64,000 bases of DNA from Pseudomonas guariconensis. GTDB lineage: Bacteria; Pseudomonadota; Gammaproteobacteria; Pseudomonadales; Pseudomonadaceae. Below the pieces are notes generated by a model. That model searched no databases. It was not told the origin of the DNA and was given only the letters and a program-made list of their open reading frames with translations. This document shows positions 24,272-33,262 of this stretch, one piece after another. Numbering within the stretch: the stretch's first letter is position 1; every line of letters begins with the position of its first letter. Both the position numbers and the translations under genes were made by a program. The stretch covers positions 124,001 to 188,000 of the forward strand of contig NZ_FMYX01000004.1 of the NCBI RefSeq assembly GCF_900102675.1, written 5' to 3'.

Positions 24272-24328
24272 GGGATTTACTCCAGGAGTGAAGAAGCGCA
24301 GAGGGCCACAAGATTAGTCTGCGAAATC

Positions 24329-24346
24329 AAGGTTGTATACAATCTT
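24329..24346. promoter_or_regulatory. GntR-like operator before lpd
   Basis: AAGGTTGTATACAATCTT is an 18-bp near-perfect palindrome (one mismatch) centred on TTGTATACAA, which is a typical FCD/GntR-family operator core. A further CAAGATT / AATCTTG inverted repeat (24309-24315 with 24341-24347) overlaps it. It is 58 bases from the lpd start, and 136 from cfa. Confidence 0.5.
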
Positions 24347-24481
24347 GAGAGCAATTCGTACTGAATGGCTCTAGACCATGGTCTTGATAAACGGAAACTT
24401 CCGGTGAATGAACTACCCTTGCCCCGGTGACGTCCCAAATATGAGATGAGGCGTCCGGTACACATGAAGGGAGGGAAATTC

Positions 24482-25666
24482 ATGCTTGCGCAACTTCCAC
24501 CTGCGTTGCAGAGCCTGCACTTGCCTTTGCGTCTGAAGCTGTGGGATGGCAACCAGTTCGACCTAGGGCCAAGCCCACAGGTCACCATCCTGGTCAAGGA
24601 GCCTCAGCTGATCAGTCAGCTGACCCACCCGAGCCTGGACGAACTGGGTGTCGCCTTCGTCGAAGGCAAGCTGGAACTGGAAGGCGATATCGGGGAAGTC
24701 ATCCGCGTCTGCGACGAGCTCAGCGAAGCTCTGCTCCAAGACGAGGAAGAAGTATCGCCAGAGCGTATCGCGCATGACAAAGCTACCGACGCCGAAGCCA
24801 TTTCCTACCACTATGACCTGTCCAATGAGTTCTACCAGCTGTGGCTCGACCAGGACATGGCCTACTCCTGCGCGTACTTCCGCGAACCGGACAACACCCT
24901 CGACGAAGCCCAGCAGAACAAGTTCGATCACCTGTGCCGCAAGTTGCGCCTGCAGGCTGGGGACTACTTGCTGGATGTGGGTTGCGGCTGGGGTGGGCTG
25001 GCGCGTTTCGCCGCGCGTGAGTATGGCGCCAAGGTGTTCGGCATCACCCTGAGCAAGGAGCAGCTCAAGCTAGGTCGTGATCGGGTCAAGAAGGAGGGGC
25101 TGAGCGATCAGGTCGACCTGCAAATCCTGGACTATCGCGACCTGCCTCAGGACGGACGCTTCGACAAGGTGGTGAGTGTCGGTATGTTCGAACACGTCGG
25201 CCACGCCAACCTGGCGCTGTATTGCCAGAAGCTGTTCGGCGCCGTGCGTGAAGGCGGTCTGGTGATGAATCATGGCATCACGGCCAAACACGTGGATGGC
25301 CGGCCAGTCGGGCGAGGCGCGGGCGAGTTCATCGACCGCTATGTCTTCCCCCACGGCGAACTGCCGCACCTCTCGATGATCACGGCCAACATCTGTGAGG
25401 CCGGACTGGAAGTGGTGGACGTGGAAAGCCTGCGCCTGCACTACGCCAAGACGCTCAATCACTGGAGCGAAAACCTCGAGAACCAACTGCATAAAGCCGC
25501 CACCCTGGTGCCAGAGAAGACTCTGCGCATCTGGCGCCTGTACCTGGCCGGATGCGCCTATGCCTTCTCCAAGGGCTGGATCAACCTGCACCAGATCCTG
25601 GCAGTGAAGCCCTACGCCGATGGGCACCATGACCTGCCCTGGACCCGCGAGGACCTCTACCGCTGA
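24482..25666 (+). CDS. cfa: Cyclopropane-fatty-acid-phospholipid synthase
   Basis: This SAM-dependent methyltransferase adds a methylene bridge to unsaturated acyl chains of membrane phospholipids. The protein has 394 aa. The SAM motif is LDVGCGWGGLARFAARE near residues 163-179, with VSVGMFEHVGHANL and the YFREPDNTLDEAQQNKFDH substrate region. ATG at 24482 is chosen for its GGGAGGG site 6 bases upstream; an ATG at 24446 is in frame but poorly placed. A CTACCCT (24413-24419) could be a sigma-38 type -10, in line with stationary-phase control of this enzyme in P. putida. It converges with cls, the stops being a single base apart. Confidence 0.93.
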   Translation: MLAQLPPALQSLHLPLRLKLWDGNQFDLGPSPQVTILVKEPQLISQLTHPSLDELGVAFVEGKLELEGDIGEVIRVCDELSEALLQDEEEVSPERIAHDKATDAEAISYHYDLSNEFYQLWLDQDMAYSCAYFREPDNTLDEAQQNKFDHLCRKLRLQAGDYLLDVGCGWGGLARFAAREYGAKVFGITLSKEQLKLGRDRVKKEGLSDQVDLQILDYRDLPQDGRFDKVVSVGMFEHVGHANLALYCQKLFGAVREGGLVMNHGITAKHVDGRPVGRGAGEFIDRYVFPHGELPHLSMITANICEAGLEVVDVESLRLHYAKTLNHWSENLENQLHKAATLVPEKTLRIWRLYLAGCAYAFSKGWINLHQILAVKPYADGHHDLPWTREDLYR

Positions 25667-25667
25667 C

Positions 25668-27107
25668 TCAAAGGATCGGAGAAATCAGCCGGGCGATACG
25701 CATCCCAAGTTGTTGCAGGCGATGCGTATCGCGGCTGTCTTCAGCAGTGATCTCCCGGGCTTGGGCAAAGTCATCGAGCAGCATCGACTCGACCTGGTCG
25801 GCAAAGGCACGGTCGACGGTCAGCAAGGTAATCTCGAAGTTCAGACGGAACGAACGGTTGTCCAGGTTGGCACTGCCGATCGCACTCACCTCGTCATCCA
25901 CCAGCACCACCTTCTGGTGCAGGAACCCTGGCTGATAACGGAACATCCTCACTCCGGCCCGCACCGCTTCGAAGGCGAACAGACTGGACGCTGCGTAGAC
26001 AATGCGGTGATCCGGCCGTGAAGGAATGAGGATACGCACATCCACGCCGCGCAACACCGCTAAGCGCAGGGCGGCGAAGATCGCCTCATCTGGAATGAAG
26101 TACGGGCTAGTGATCCACACGCGCTGAGTAGCCGAGTGGATGGCTTCAAGGAAGAACAGCGCGCAGGTTTCCTGCGGGTCTGCCGGACCGCTGGCCAATG
26201 CCTGGCAGAGCACACCGTTATCCGGATAGGTGTCGGGCAGGATCAACGGCGGCAACTGGCGAGCGGCCCAATACCAGTCTTCGGCGAAGGACTCCTGCAA
26301 GCAGGCAAGCACTGGGCCGCTGACCTGAACGTGGGTATCACGCCAAGGCGACAGGCGAGGGTGGCCGCCGAGGTACTCGTCCCCTACGTTATGCCCGCCG
26401 AGGAACCCCAGCAGGCCATCGACGACGACGATCTTGCGGTGGTTGCGGAAGTTCACCTGGAAGCGGTTGAACCACCCACGGCGTGTGGCAAAGGCGTGGA
26501 TCTTCACGCCTCCCTCCCGCAGGGTCTGGCTATAGCTGGCCGGCAAAGCATGGCTCCCCACCCGGTCATACAGCACGAATACCTGCACACCTTCTGCCGC
26601 CTTGCGCAGCAACAGTTGCTGCAGTTTCTTGCCGATGTCGTCGTCATGGATGATGAAGAACTGCACCAGCACGGCCTGCCGGGCTTCGGCAATGGCTGCG
26701 AAGATGGCATCGAAGGTGGCCTGGCCATTGATCAGCAGTTTCACTTCGTTGTTGGCCAGGCACGGCATGCGCCCGAGTTTCGGCATTGCCCGCAGGGCGG
26801 CATAGCTTTCCGACTCCCGGGCTGTCAGCGCTTCCTCAACCCAAGGCCGCCAGTTGAGATTGGCCATGGCGACGTGCATTTCCTGATTGGCCTGGCGTCT
26901 GGCTTGGATGTAGGCATAGAAGGAGCGGGCCCCAAACACCAGGTAGGGAATCAGCGTGAAGTAAGGGATGAAGAACAAGGACATCGCCCAAGCGATGGCA
27001 CCCTGGGCGGTGCGCACGGTGAACACCGCATGCAGCGCGGCGATGATGCCTAGCAGATGAATCAGGCCAAGCACATAGCCGAAGAAATAGGGGCTGTGGA
27101 AATCCAT
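25668..27107 (-). CDS. cls: Cardiolipin synthase
   Basis: Cardiolipin synthase joins two phosphatidylglycerols into cardiolipin in the inner membrane. The 479-aa protein has two N-terminal membrane helices ([20 protein letters not shown] and [19 protein letters not shown]). It has two phospholipase-D HKD motifs, HRKIVVVDG near residue 223 and [10 protein letters not shown] near 400. The start at 27107 (MDFHSPYF) gives the family length; longer in-frame starts extend into non-conserved sequence. It lies beside cfa, another membrane-lipid gene. Confidence 0.94.
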   Translation of the reverse strand: MDFHSPYFFGYVLGLIHLLGIIAALHAVFTVRTAQGAIAWAMSLFFIPYFTLIPYLVFGARSFYAYIQARRQANQEMHVAMANLNWRPWVEEALTARESESYAALRAMPKLGRMPCLANNEVKLLINGQATFDAIFAAIAEARQAVLVQFFIIHDDDIGKKLQQLLLRKAAEGVQVFVLYDRVGSHALPASYSQTLREGGVKIHAFATRRGWFNRFQVNFRNHRKIVVVDGLLGFLGGHNVGDEYLGGHPRLSPWRDTHVQVSGPVLACLQESFAEDWYWAARQLPPLILPDTYPDNGVLCQALASGPADPQETCALFFLEAIHSATQRVWITSPYFIPDEAIFAALRLAVLRGVDVRILIPSRPDHRIVYAASSLFAFEAVRAGVRMFRYQPGFLHQKVVLVDDEVSAIGSANLDNRSFRLNFEITLLTVDRAFADQVESMLLDDFAQAREITAEDSRDTHRLQQLGMRIARLISPIL

Positions 27108-27233
27108 ATGCATCCTGCTTGCTGAGAGCCTGACGATAACAGAGCATGTTCCTGTCCCGCCTTGCAACCCGGAAGCGGAAATGACGTCTAAGGCTCAATC
27201 GGCAGAGGCCGTACTATCGAGGAGCATTGATCC

Positions 27234-27761
27234 ATGAAGATTCGTCTGCCACTGCTGGCGCTGGCCTTGGGCCTGAGCGCACCACTGGTACATGCGCAGA
27301 TGTTGCAACCGGGCTTGTGGGAGCTGACCACCAGCAATATGCAGGTCGATGGCAAGCCATTACCGGACATGGAATTCATGCTCGGGCAATTGAAGAACCT
27401 GCCACCTGAGCAACGCGCCATGATGGAAGGCATGCTGGCCAAGCAGGGCATCACCGTGGGTGGTAAGGGCGTGCGCTCCTGCCTGACGCCAGAGCAGGTC
27501 CGGACCAATGACATTCCGCTGCAGGACCCTCAGTCCGGCTGTACGCAGAAGATCACCGACCGTACAGGCAATGTATGGAAATTCCAGTTCAGTTGCCCTC
27601 GTGCCCAAGGCACCGGGCAGGCGACCTTCCTCAGTGACCGAGAGTTTCATACCCAGGTCAGTGGCACGTTCAACGCTTCAGGCGTTCAGCAACAGGGCAG
27701 CATGAACACCAAGGCGGTCTGGCTGGGTAACGACTGCGGTTCGGTGAAACCTCGCAGTTGA
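27234..27761 (+). CDS. DUF3617 secreted protein
   Basis: This is a 175-aa exported protein of unknown function. A clear signal peptide, RLPLLALALGLSAPLVHAQ, precedes a mature part beginning MLQPGLWELTTSN, the DUF3617 pattern. Two Cys near RSCLTPEQ and SGCTQKI and one in the C-terminal GNDCGS may form disulfides in the periplasm. It converges with folE2 with 4 bases between stops. Confidence 0.8.
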   Translation: MKIRLPLLALALGLSAPLVHAQMLQPGLWELTTSNMQVDGKPLPDMEFMLGQLKNLPPEQRAMMEGMLAKQGITVGGKGVRSCLTPEQVRTNDIPLQDPQSGCTQKITDRTGNVWKFQFSCPRAQGTGQATFLSDREFHTQVSGTFNASGVQQQGSMNTKAVWLGNDCGSVKPRS

Positions 27762-27765
27762 GGCT

Positions 27766-28656
27766 TCAAAACCGATAGCGACTGATCGCCACTGCGTCGT
27801 GGGCATGCAGACTCTCTGCATGCTCCACCCGCAGGCTGAACCCCTCTACCCACCGCACTTGCCTCAGCGCCTGGTGCAAACGCCTGGCGGCATCCTCACA
27901 GAACATCAGGTTCTGTCCATTGGCCAAGGCGAACGCCTGTTCGTCTGCGCGCTTTACCGCTGTTTGTACCGCCGTACCCAAGGCACGCTCCAGCGTGTCG
28001 ATCAACTCGGAGAGCGGCAAGTGCTGCAGGTTCTCTCGCAGTCGTACTCGGACCTGGGCCTCGCTGCGCTGACTATGGGGCGTGGCGACGATGCCCTGAT
28101 TGCTGCCGAGCCATTCCAGTAAGGTCGATTGATCGGGTACCTGCTTTGGAAAGTCCTTGAGGAACTGCTGCTGAATCAGCTGTCGGGCGAGCGCTGCGGA
28201 GCAGGGGCAGGTGGAGGAGTAAGGAATTACCACCGAGAGTTCCACGTGGAACATTTCATTGTCCGTCGTAGCATCCAAGGAGACGGGATAGCTTTTCCAG
28301 CCAGCCAAGGGGCTGACCAAGGCAGGTCTTTTCAGCAAATGCTCGAAGCGCAAACTCACCTGCGCCTTTGAAGAGAGCCCGACGTGGGTATCGAGGAAAC
28401 TCGCCAGCAGCCGACGGAGTAGCAGCGGACTGAGCTCGGTGTTTTCCAAGGCTTCCAACGCCAAGTAAAGCCGCGACATGTGGATGCCTCGGGCGGCGCC
28501 GTCTTCGAGATTGACGCCCGCGTCGGCTTGGGCATTGAGGGTGCGTCCTTCAAATTGCAACGGCACGGCGATTCCACACATACCAACCCACTCCAGGGGG
28601 ACGGCCTCGGGGAGGGACTGTGTGGCGACGTCGGGAAGCGTCAGGCTGGTCATCAT
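27766..28656 (-). CDS. folE2: GTP cyclohydrolase FolE2 (type IB)
   Basis: FolE2 makes dihydroneopterin triphosphate from GTP for folate synthesis. It is the zinc-sparing alternative to FolE. The 296-aa protein shows the FolE2 motif [17 protein letters not shown] (conserved Cys) and the RLHQALRQ and [12 protein letters not shown] regions at the C-terminus. ATG at 28656 ([10 protein letters not shown]) is used; an in-frame TTG upstream at 28680 is less likely. A Zur box lies 46 bases before this start, and zigA is divergent on the other side. A parS-like 16-mer lies within the coding sequence at 28238-28253. Confidence 0.94.
   Translation of the reverse strand: MMTSLTLPDVATQSLPEAVPLEWVGMCGIAVPLQFEGRTLNAQADAGVNLEDGAARGIHMSRLYLALEALENTELSPLLLRRLLASFLDTHVGLSSKAQVSLRFEHLLKRPALVSPLAGWKSYPVSLDATTDNEMFHVELSVVIPYSSTCPCSAALARQLIQQQFLKDFPKQVPDQSTLLEWLGSNQGIVATPHSQRSEAQVRVRLRENLQHLPLSELIDTLERALGTAVQTAVKRADEQAFALANGQNLMFCEDAARRLHQALRQVRWVEGFSLRVEHAESLHAHDAVAISRYRF
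28238..28253. promoter_or_regulatory. parS-like site inside folE2
   Basis: The 16-mer AGTTCCACGTGGAACA contains a perfect 14-bp palindrome GTTCCACGTGGAAC. It differs from the Pseudomonas parS form TGTTCCACGTGGAACA at one end base only. ParB is encoded in this window. No comparable palindrome was seen elsewhere in the window. Confidence 0.75.
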
Positions 28657-28701
28657 GGGTTCTCTGGCAAGGATCGACAAACGCGGCTTGGCGAAATTCT
28701 G

Positions 28702-28718
28702 TTGTTATATTATAACAA
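28702..28718. promoter_or_regulatory. Zur box between folE2 and zigA
   Basis: TTGTTATA-T-TATAACAA is a perfect 17-bp palindrome. It matches the known Zur (zinc uptake regulator) core TGTTATA-W-TATAACA. It lies 46 bases from folE2 and 48 from zigA, so zinc-replete Zur can repress both divergent genes. Confidence 0.88.
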
Positions 28719-28765
28719 TGCGCAATGCATCGTTTCGAATGCGCTTGCCTGTCGAGGTACGACCA

Positions 28766-29971
28766 ATGCCTAACCGTTTACCTGTAACTGTGCTTTCCGG
28801 CTTTTTGGGAGCTGGCAAAAGCACTTTGCTCAACCATGTGCTGCGCAATCGCGAAGACCTGCGCGTCGCCGTGATCGTCAACGACATGAGCGATATCAAC
28901 ATCGATGCGAGCGAGGTGCAGCGCAATGTCAGCCTGAACCGGGCGGAAGAAAAGCTGGTGGAGATGAGCAATGGCTGCATCTGCTGCACGCTGAGGGAAG
29001 ATTTGCTCGAGGAGGTCGCGCGGCTGGCGAGCGAGGGTCGTTTCGATTACCTGCTGATCGAGTCCACCGGCATTTCCGAACCCTTGCCGGTCGCCGAGAC
29101 GTTCACCTTCCGTGACGAACAGGGTCGAAGCCTGTCGGACATGGCACGCCTGGACACCATGGTCACGGTGGTCGATGCGCTCAATTTTCTGCGTGACTAC
29201 CAGGCAGCCGACAGCCTGGCCAGCCGCGGTGAATCCTTGGGTGAAAACGACGAGCGATCTATCAGCGATCTGTTGATCGAACAGGTGGAGTTCGCCGACA
29301 TACTGCTGCTGAGCAAGATCGACTTGGTCAGCCAGCATGAGCGAGACGAACTCACGGCCATCCTGCGCAGCCTCAACGCACGGGCGCAGATCGTGCCGAT
29401 GGTCATGGGCCAGGTGCCGCTGGCACGTATTCTCGATACTGGCCTTTTTGACTTCGAGCAAGCGGCCCAAGCACCTGGCTGGTTGCAGGAGATGCGTGGC
29501 GAGCACGTGCCGGAAACGCAAGAGTACGGGATCGCCGCAGGGACGTGGCAGGCCCGTCGCCCGTTGCATCCGCAACGCTTCCACGATTTTATCCACAAGC
29601 CCTGGAGCAACGGCAGGTTGCTACGTTCGAAGGGGTTCTTCTGGCTGGCCAGCAAGTTCCAGGAGGCGGGCAGCTGGTCCCAGGCAGGCGGCATGATGCG
29701 CCATGGGTTCGCCGGTCGCTGGTGGCGCTTTGTACCGCAGGAGCAATGGCCGCAGGACTCCGAGAGCACCCAGGCGATCCTCAAGCAGTGGACGCAAGAA
29801 TGTGGCGATTGCCGGCAGGAATTGGTGTTCATTGGTCAGAATATCGACTTCGCACAGCTATCCACAGAACTGGATGCATGTCTGCTGACCGACGAGGAAT
29901 GGGCGCAAGGGGAGATGGCATGGCTGCGTCTTCCCGATCCGTTCGGGCCTTGGTATGACGAAGCAGCGTGA
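28766..29971 (+). CDS. zigA: Zinc-regulated COG0523 GTPase (ZigA-like metallochaperone)
   Basis: This is a 401-aa GTPase of the COG0523/CobW family. It has the P-loop [13 protein letters not shown] (residues about 9-21) and the metal-binding CICC motif in [14 protein letters not shown] near 70. The IESTGISEP block and a C-terminal CobW_C domain ([12 protein letters not shown]...[12 protein letters not shown]) follow. ZigA proteins deliver zinc to client proteins under zinc starvation. ATG at 28766 has GAGG 8 bases upstream. It is divergent from folE2 and shares the Zur box, a strong context for zinc response. The next gene is a second COG0523 GTPase. Confidence 0.9.
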   Translation: MPNRLPVTVLSGFLGAGKSTLLNHVLRNREDLRVAVIVNDMSDINIDASEVQRNVSLNRAEEKLVEMSNGCICCTLREDLLEEVARLASEGRFDYLLIESTGISEPLPVAETFTFRDEQGRSLSDMARLDTMVTVVDALNFLRDYQAADSLASRGESLGENDERSISDLLIEQVEFADILLLSKIDLVSQHERDELTAILRSLNARAQIVPMVMGQVPLARILDTGLFDFEQAAQAPGWLQEMRGEHVPETQEYGIAAGTWQARRPLHPQRFHDFIHKPWSNGRLLRSKGFFWLASKFQEAGSWSQAGGMMRHGFAGRWWRFVPQEQWPQDSESTQAILKQWTQECGDCRQELVFIGQNIDFAQLSTELDACLLTDEEWAQGEMAWLRLPDPFGPWYDEAA

Positions 29972-30048
29972 GGGTGTGGATAACTTTTGGCGGCTTGACT
30001 GGTAGCAACGAGGGCGCATAGTTGGAGGCTATTTCCAAGGTATGGCCC

Positions 30049-31023
30049 ATGCTCCAGAACATCCCGACCCACGTGATCGCAGGCCCATTGGGCGCCGGCA
30101 AGACCAGCCTGATACATCAGCTGTTGGCTCAGCGCCCGTCAGGGGAGCGCTGGGCCGTATTGGTCAACGAGTTTGGGCAGATTGGCCTGGATGCGGCGCT
30201 GCTGAGTCGGGACGAGAATGGCATCGCTATTGGCGAGGTGGCCGGCGGCTGCCTGTGCTGCGTCAATGGCATGCCGTTCCAGGTCGGCTTGGGCCGCTTG
30301 TTGCGCAAGGCTCGGCCTGATCGGGTGTTCATCGAGCCGTCCGGTCTGGGCCATCCTCAGTCTTTGCTGGCCCAGTTGGGTCAGGCGCCCTGGGTGGGTG
30401 TACTGGCCGTACAGCCGTTGGTGATGGTGCTGGACGCCCAGGCTCTGGCCCGTGGTGAACCGCTGCCTGACGCGCAACGGCAAGCCTTGCCCGAGGCTGC
30501 ATTGCTGGTTTTCAACAAGGCTGGGGCTTTGGATGAAACCCAGCGCCTGTTGATAACTGCACAGTTCCCCGAGTTGCCAAGGCTTTGGACCGATCATGGG
30601 CGATTGTCGGTGGACCTTTTGCCCGTCACGTCTGGCACAACGAGCCCTCTCGAGGCTGTGGACAAACTACCCAGGGAGACCCCTTCGAACCCTGCTGGCG
30701 CCCTGTGGACAGATCCTCGCCAGCCAATCTGTCTCGCCCAGCAAGGCGAGGGTGGCTGGAGTGTTGGCTGGCGCTGGCACCCCTCGCAGCGTTTCGACGC
30801 GACGCGTTTGCTCGCAATGCTTGAAAGCTGGCCGTGGCGCCGCGCAAAAGGTGTTATCCACAGCGACGCCGGCTGGCAGTCCTTCAATGGCCTGGAAGGC
30901 GAGGCACTGGCTTGGCAGCCGAGCGAATGGCGCAAGGATTCACGTCTGGAGTTGATCTTCGATCAGCCGCAGCTGCTGGACACCCTCCAGGAAGCCTTGG
31001 TGGCTTGCCGCCTGGAGGCCTGA
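30049..31023 (+). CDS. Second COG0523/CobW-family GTPase
   Basis: This is a 324-aa GTP-binding protein. It has the P-loop GPLGAGKTSLIHQLL (residues about 11-25) and the metal-ligand motif GGCLCCVNGMPFQ near 67-79. It has the IEPSGLGHP block and a shorter C-terminal domain than the neighbouring ZigA-like protein. It may be a metallochaperone for zinc or another metal, but no client is visible. The ATG at 30049 (MLQNIPTHV) starts near a weak AAGG. It lies 77 bases after the ZigA gene, with a perfect DnaA box (29975-29983) between. Its stop directly abuts the stop of the next gene. Confidence 0.85.
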   Translation: MLQNIPTHVIAGPLGAGKTSLIHQLLAQRPSGERWAVLVNEFGQIGLDAALLSRDENGIAIGEVAGGCLCCVNGMPFQVGLGRLLRKARPDRVFIEPSGLGHPQSLLAQLGQAPWVGVLAVQPLVMVLDAQALARGEPLPDAQRQALPEAALLVFNKAGALDETQRLLITAQFPELPRLWTDHGRLSVDLLPVTSGTTSPLEAVDKLPRETPSNPAGALWTDPRQPICLAQQGEGGWSVGWRWHPSQRFDATRLLAMLESWPWRRAKGVIHSDAGWQSFNGLEGEALAWQPSEWRKDSRLELIFDQPQLLDTLQEALVACRLEA

Positions 31024-31416
31024 TCAGTTGCGCCAGCGGTTATGTTCCTGGCGCCACTGCTGCATCTCGATGACGTTATCTGCCTTCGGCGGAACCTTGA
31101 TTTCAAATGGATAGGGCGCCAGTTCGATCTGCAGGGTGTGGGCACCGAACTGCGTCACTGTCCCAGGGTGGCGTTGCTCGCCGGTCACGGTGAACTCGAA
31201 CCCATAGACACGCGCCAGGCGCTTGCGGCCATTGGCATCGCGCACGAAGGCGATGCGCTTGAGGGCGACGTTATCGTCGAGCAGTTGAAGGTCAAGCTTG
31301 GTGCAATGCTGCTTGACCCGTTCAAGGGCCTTTTCGCGCAGCCCATGGTTGTGCCACAACCAGGCACCGGCGGTCGCCAGTACCATCAGGACGAAGAGGT
31401 TCTCCAGGGTCAACAT
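31024..31416 (-). CDS. DUF3301-type membrane-anchored protein
   Basis: This is a 130-aa protein of unknown function. It has one N-terminal membrane helix (TLENLFVLMVLATAGAWLW) and a soluble domain containing VKQHCTKLDLQLLDDNVALK, the DUF3301 pattern. The start at 31416 is preferred because GGAG lies 9 bases upstream. The convergent GTPase gene ends at 31023, so the two stop codons touch (TGATCA). Confidence 0.75.
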   Translation of the reverse strand: MLTLENLFVLMVLATAGAWLWHNHGLREKALERVKQHCTKLDLQLLDDNVALKRIAFVRDANGRKRLARVYGFEFTVTGEQRHPGTVTQFGAHTLQIELAPYPFEIKVPPKADNVIEMQQWRQEHNRWRN

Positions 31417-31535
31417 TTGCATATGCTCCAAAACGGTAGATCCAGCTTAACTGTGTCCCTGGCCTGTCGTACAGGTGGCAAACGGGTTCATACTGCGCGG
31501 CGCACATCTACTGAAACAGCTTTGGAATTTCCCAC

Positions 31536-32408
31536 ATGAAACGTACACCGCATCTGCTTGCTATCCAGTCCCACGTGGTCTTCGGCCACGCCGGAAACAG
31601 CGCTGCGGTGTTTCCCATGCAGCGGGTCGGGGTCAATGTCTGGCCGCTGAACACCGTGCAGTTCTCCAACCATACCCAGTATGGACAGTGGGCCGGTGAA
31701 GTGCTCGCTCCGGCGCAAATTCCTGCGCTGGTGGAAGGCATTTCCAACATCGGCGAGCTGGGCCATTGCGACGCGGTGCTTTCCGGTTACCTGGGCAGCG
31801 CCGAGCAGGGCCGGGCGATCCTGGCGGGTGTCCAGCGGATCAAGGCGGTGAACCCCAAGGCGTTGTACTTGTGCGATCCGGTCATGGGGCATGCGGAAAA
31901 AGGCTGCATCGTGCCGGTCGAAGTCAGTGAGTTTCTCTTGGAGGAAGCCGCCTCAGTGGCGGATATCCTGTGCCCCAACCAGCTTGAACTGGACAGCTTC
32001 TGTGGTCGTCGGGCCGAGTCCCTGGATGATTGCGTGGCCATGGCGCGCGGCCTGCTTGAGCGCGGTCCCCAGGTGGTACTGGTCAAGCATCTGTCCTATC
32101 CGGGGCGCGCCGAGGACGCCTTTGAAATGCTGCTGGTGACCCGAGAACACAGCTGGCATCTGCGCCGACCATTGCTGGCCTTCCCACGTCAGCCGGTAGG
32201 GGTGGGTGACTTGACCTCCGGCCTGTTCTTGGCCCGCGTGTTGCTCGGGGACAGCTGGGTCCAGGCGTTCGAGTTCACCGCTGCGGCCGTGCATGAAGTG
32301 CTGCTGGAGACCCAGGCCTGCGCGAGCTACGAGCTGCAACCAATCAGGGCCCAAGACCGCATCGCCCATCCGCGTGTGCGCTTCGAGGCGCAGCGGTTGG
32401 CGATCTAG
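31536..32408 (+). CDS. pdxY: Pyridoxal kinase PdxY
   Basis: PdxY phosphorylates pyridoxal to pyridoxal 5'-phosphate in the vitamin B6 salvage pathway. The 290-aa protein is PfkB/ribokinase-like. It has the N-terminal [17 protein letters not shown] pattern, [10 protein letters not shown] near residue 147 and the catalytic [13 protein letters not shown] near 226-238. It ends 44 bases before a convergent thioesterase gene. Confidence 0.94.
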   Translation: MKRTPHLLAIQSHVVFGHAGNSAAVFPMQRVGVNVWPLNTVQFSNHTQYGQWAGEVLAPAQIPALVEGISNIGELGHCDAVLSGYLGSAEQGRAILAGVQRIKAVNPKALYLCDPVMGHAEKGCIVPVEVSEFLLEEAASVADILCPNQLELDSFCGRRAESLDDCVAMARGLLERGPQVVLVKHLSYPGRAEDAFEMLLVTREHSWHLRRPLLAFPRQPVGVGDLTSGLFLARVLLGDSWVQAFEFTAAAVHEVLLETQACASYELQPIRAQDRIAHPRVRFEAQRLAI

Positions 32409-32452
32409 GCCCATGACAGGGCCGCTGTGCAGCCCTGCCGGTTGCTCGACGT

Positions 32453-32938
32453 CTAGATCGAATCGGTCTTGAGGTTCTGGTAGCGCTGTTCCAGTTCCTG
32501 GCGGATCTGTCGGCGCTGCTGGCCCTGCAGGAAACGCCGCTTCTCTTCGCTGCTTTGGGGCTGGCGTGGCGGGACCTGCACCGGACGGCGATTGTCGTCG
32601 ACCGCAACCATGGTGAAGAAACAGCTGTTGGAGTGCCGCACGGAGCGCTCGCGGATGTTTTCGGTCACGACCTTGATGCCCACTTCCATGGACGTATTGC
32701 CGGTGTAGTTGACCGAGGCGAGGAAGGTCACCAGTTCGCCGACATGTACAGGCTCTCGGAAAATCACCTGGTCCACCGACAGGGTGACCACATAGGTGCC
32801 GGCATAGCGGCTGGCGCAGGCATAGGCCACCTCGTCGAGGTACTTGAGCAGGGTGCCGCCATGGACGTTGCCGGAAAAGTTGGCCATGTCCGGGGTCATC
32901 AGGACGGTCATCGTCAGCTGGGCGTTTCCAGGTTCCAT
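32453..32938 (-). CDS. Acyl-CoA thioesterase (hotdog fold)
   Basis: This thioesterase hydrolyses acyl-CoA; the family includes YciA and ACOT-type enzymes. The conserved hotdog segment is NFSGNVHGGTLLKYLDEVAY. It continues with ASRYAGTYVVTLSVDQVIF, and the C-terminus is rich in Gln/Arg. The start MEPGNAQLTM (161 aa) is picked from family similarity; the frame stays open further upstream to 33055, but that extension lacks conserved features and the Shine-Dalgarno is weak. The second hotdog thioesterase in this window (62618-63016) is shorter. Confidence 0.8.
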   Translation of the reverse strand: MEPGNAQLTMTVLMTPDMANFSGNVHGGTLLKYLDEVAYACASRYAGTYVVTLSVDQVIFREPVHVGELVTFLASVNYTGNTSMEVGIKVVTENIRERSVRHSNSCFFTMVAVDDNRRPVQVPPRQPQSSEEKRRFLQGQQRRQIRQELEQRYQNLKTDSI

Positions 32939-33262
32939 AGTGTGCTCACGGGTTGGTTGCGCTGAAACGGGGCTGGTATCTGCGGACACTTCTGTTTCCC
33001 CCTCATAGGGTTTCCCCATCCTGGTACGGGACGTCGCCTGACGTGCTTCCGTCACGCGGATCGTGCCATCTCTGGCAGCAAAATCGCCGATCTGTTTCTA
33101 CATATTGCATCGGCTATTCATGCGAAGGCGCGATGTTAACCTGAGCGAGCCCATGCAACATGGGCTTTCCTGCTTTGAACACAGTATGTACGTGCTGCTC
33201 GCTTGGGTTTGCCTTGGCAGAGGAGCGGTCTGCCCGAGCAACGAGAAAAGGAGTACCTCGCC
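32939..33262. other. Intergenic region before the antiporter gene
   Basis: No gene is supported in these 324 bases. A hairpin AGCCCATG-CAA-CATGGGCT (33148-33166) is present but lacks a T-run. AAAGGAG (33247-33253) is the ribosome-binding site of the next gene. No clear promoter or operator was identified. Confidence 0.6.

Noticed and set aside
22865..24364. 499-codon plus-strand frame opposite lpd
   Set aside because: The lpd reading has FAD, disulfide and NAD motifs; this frame has none.
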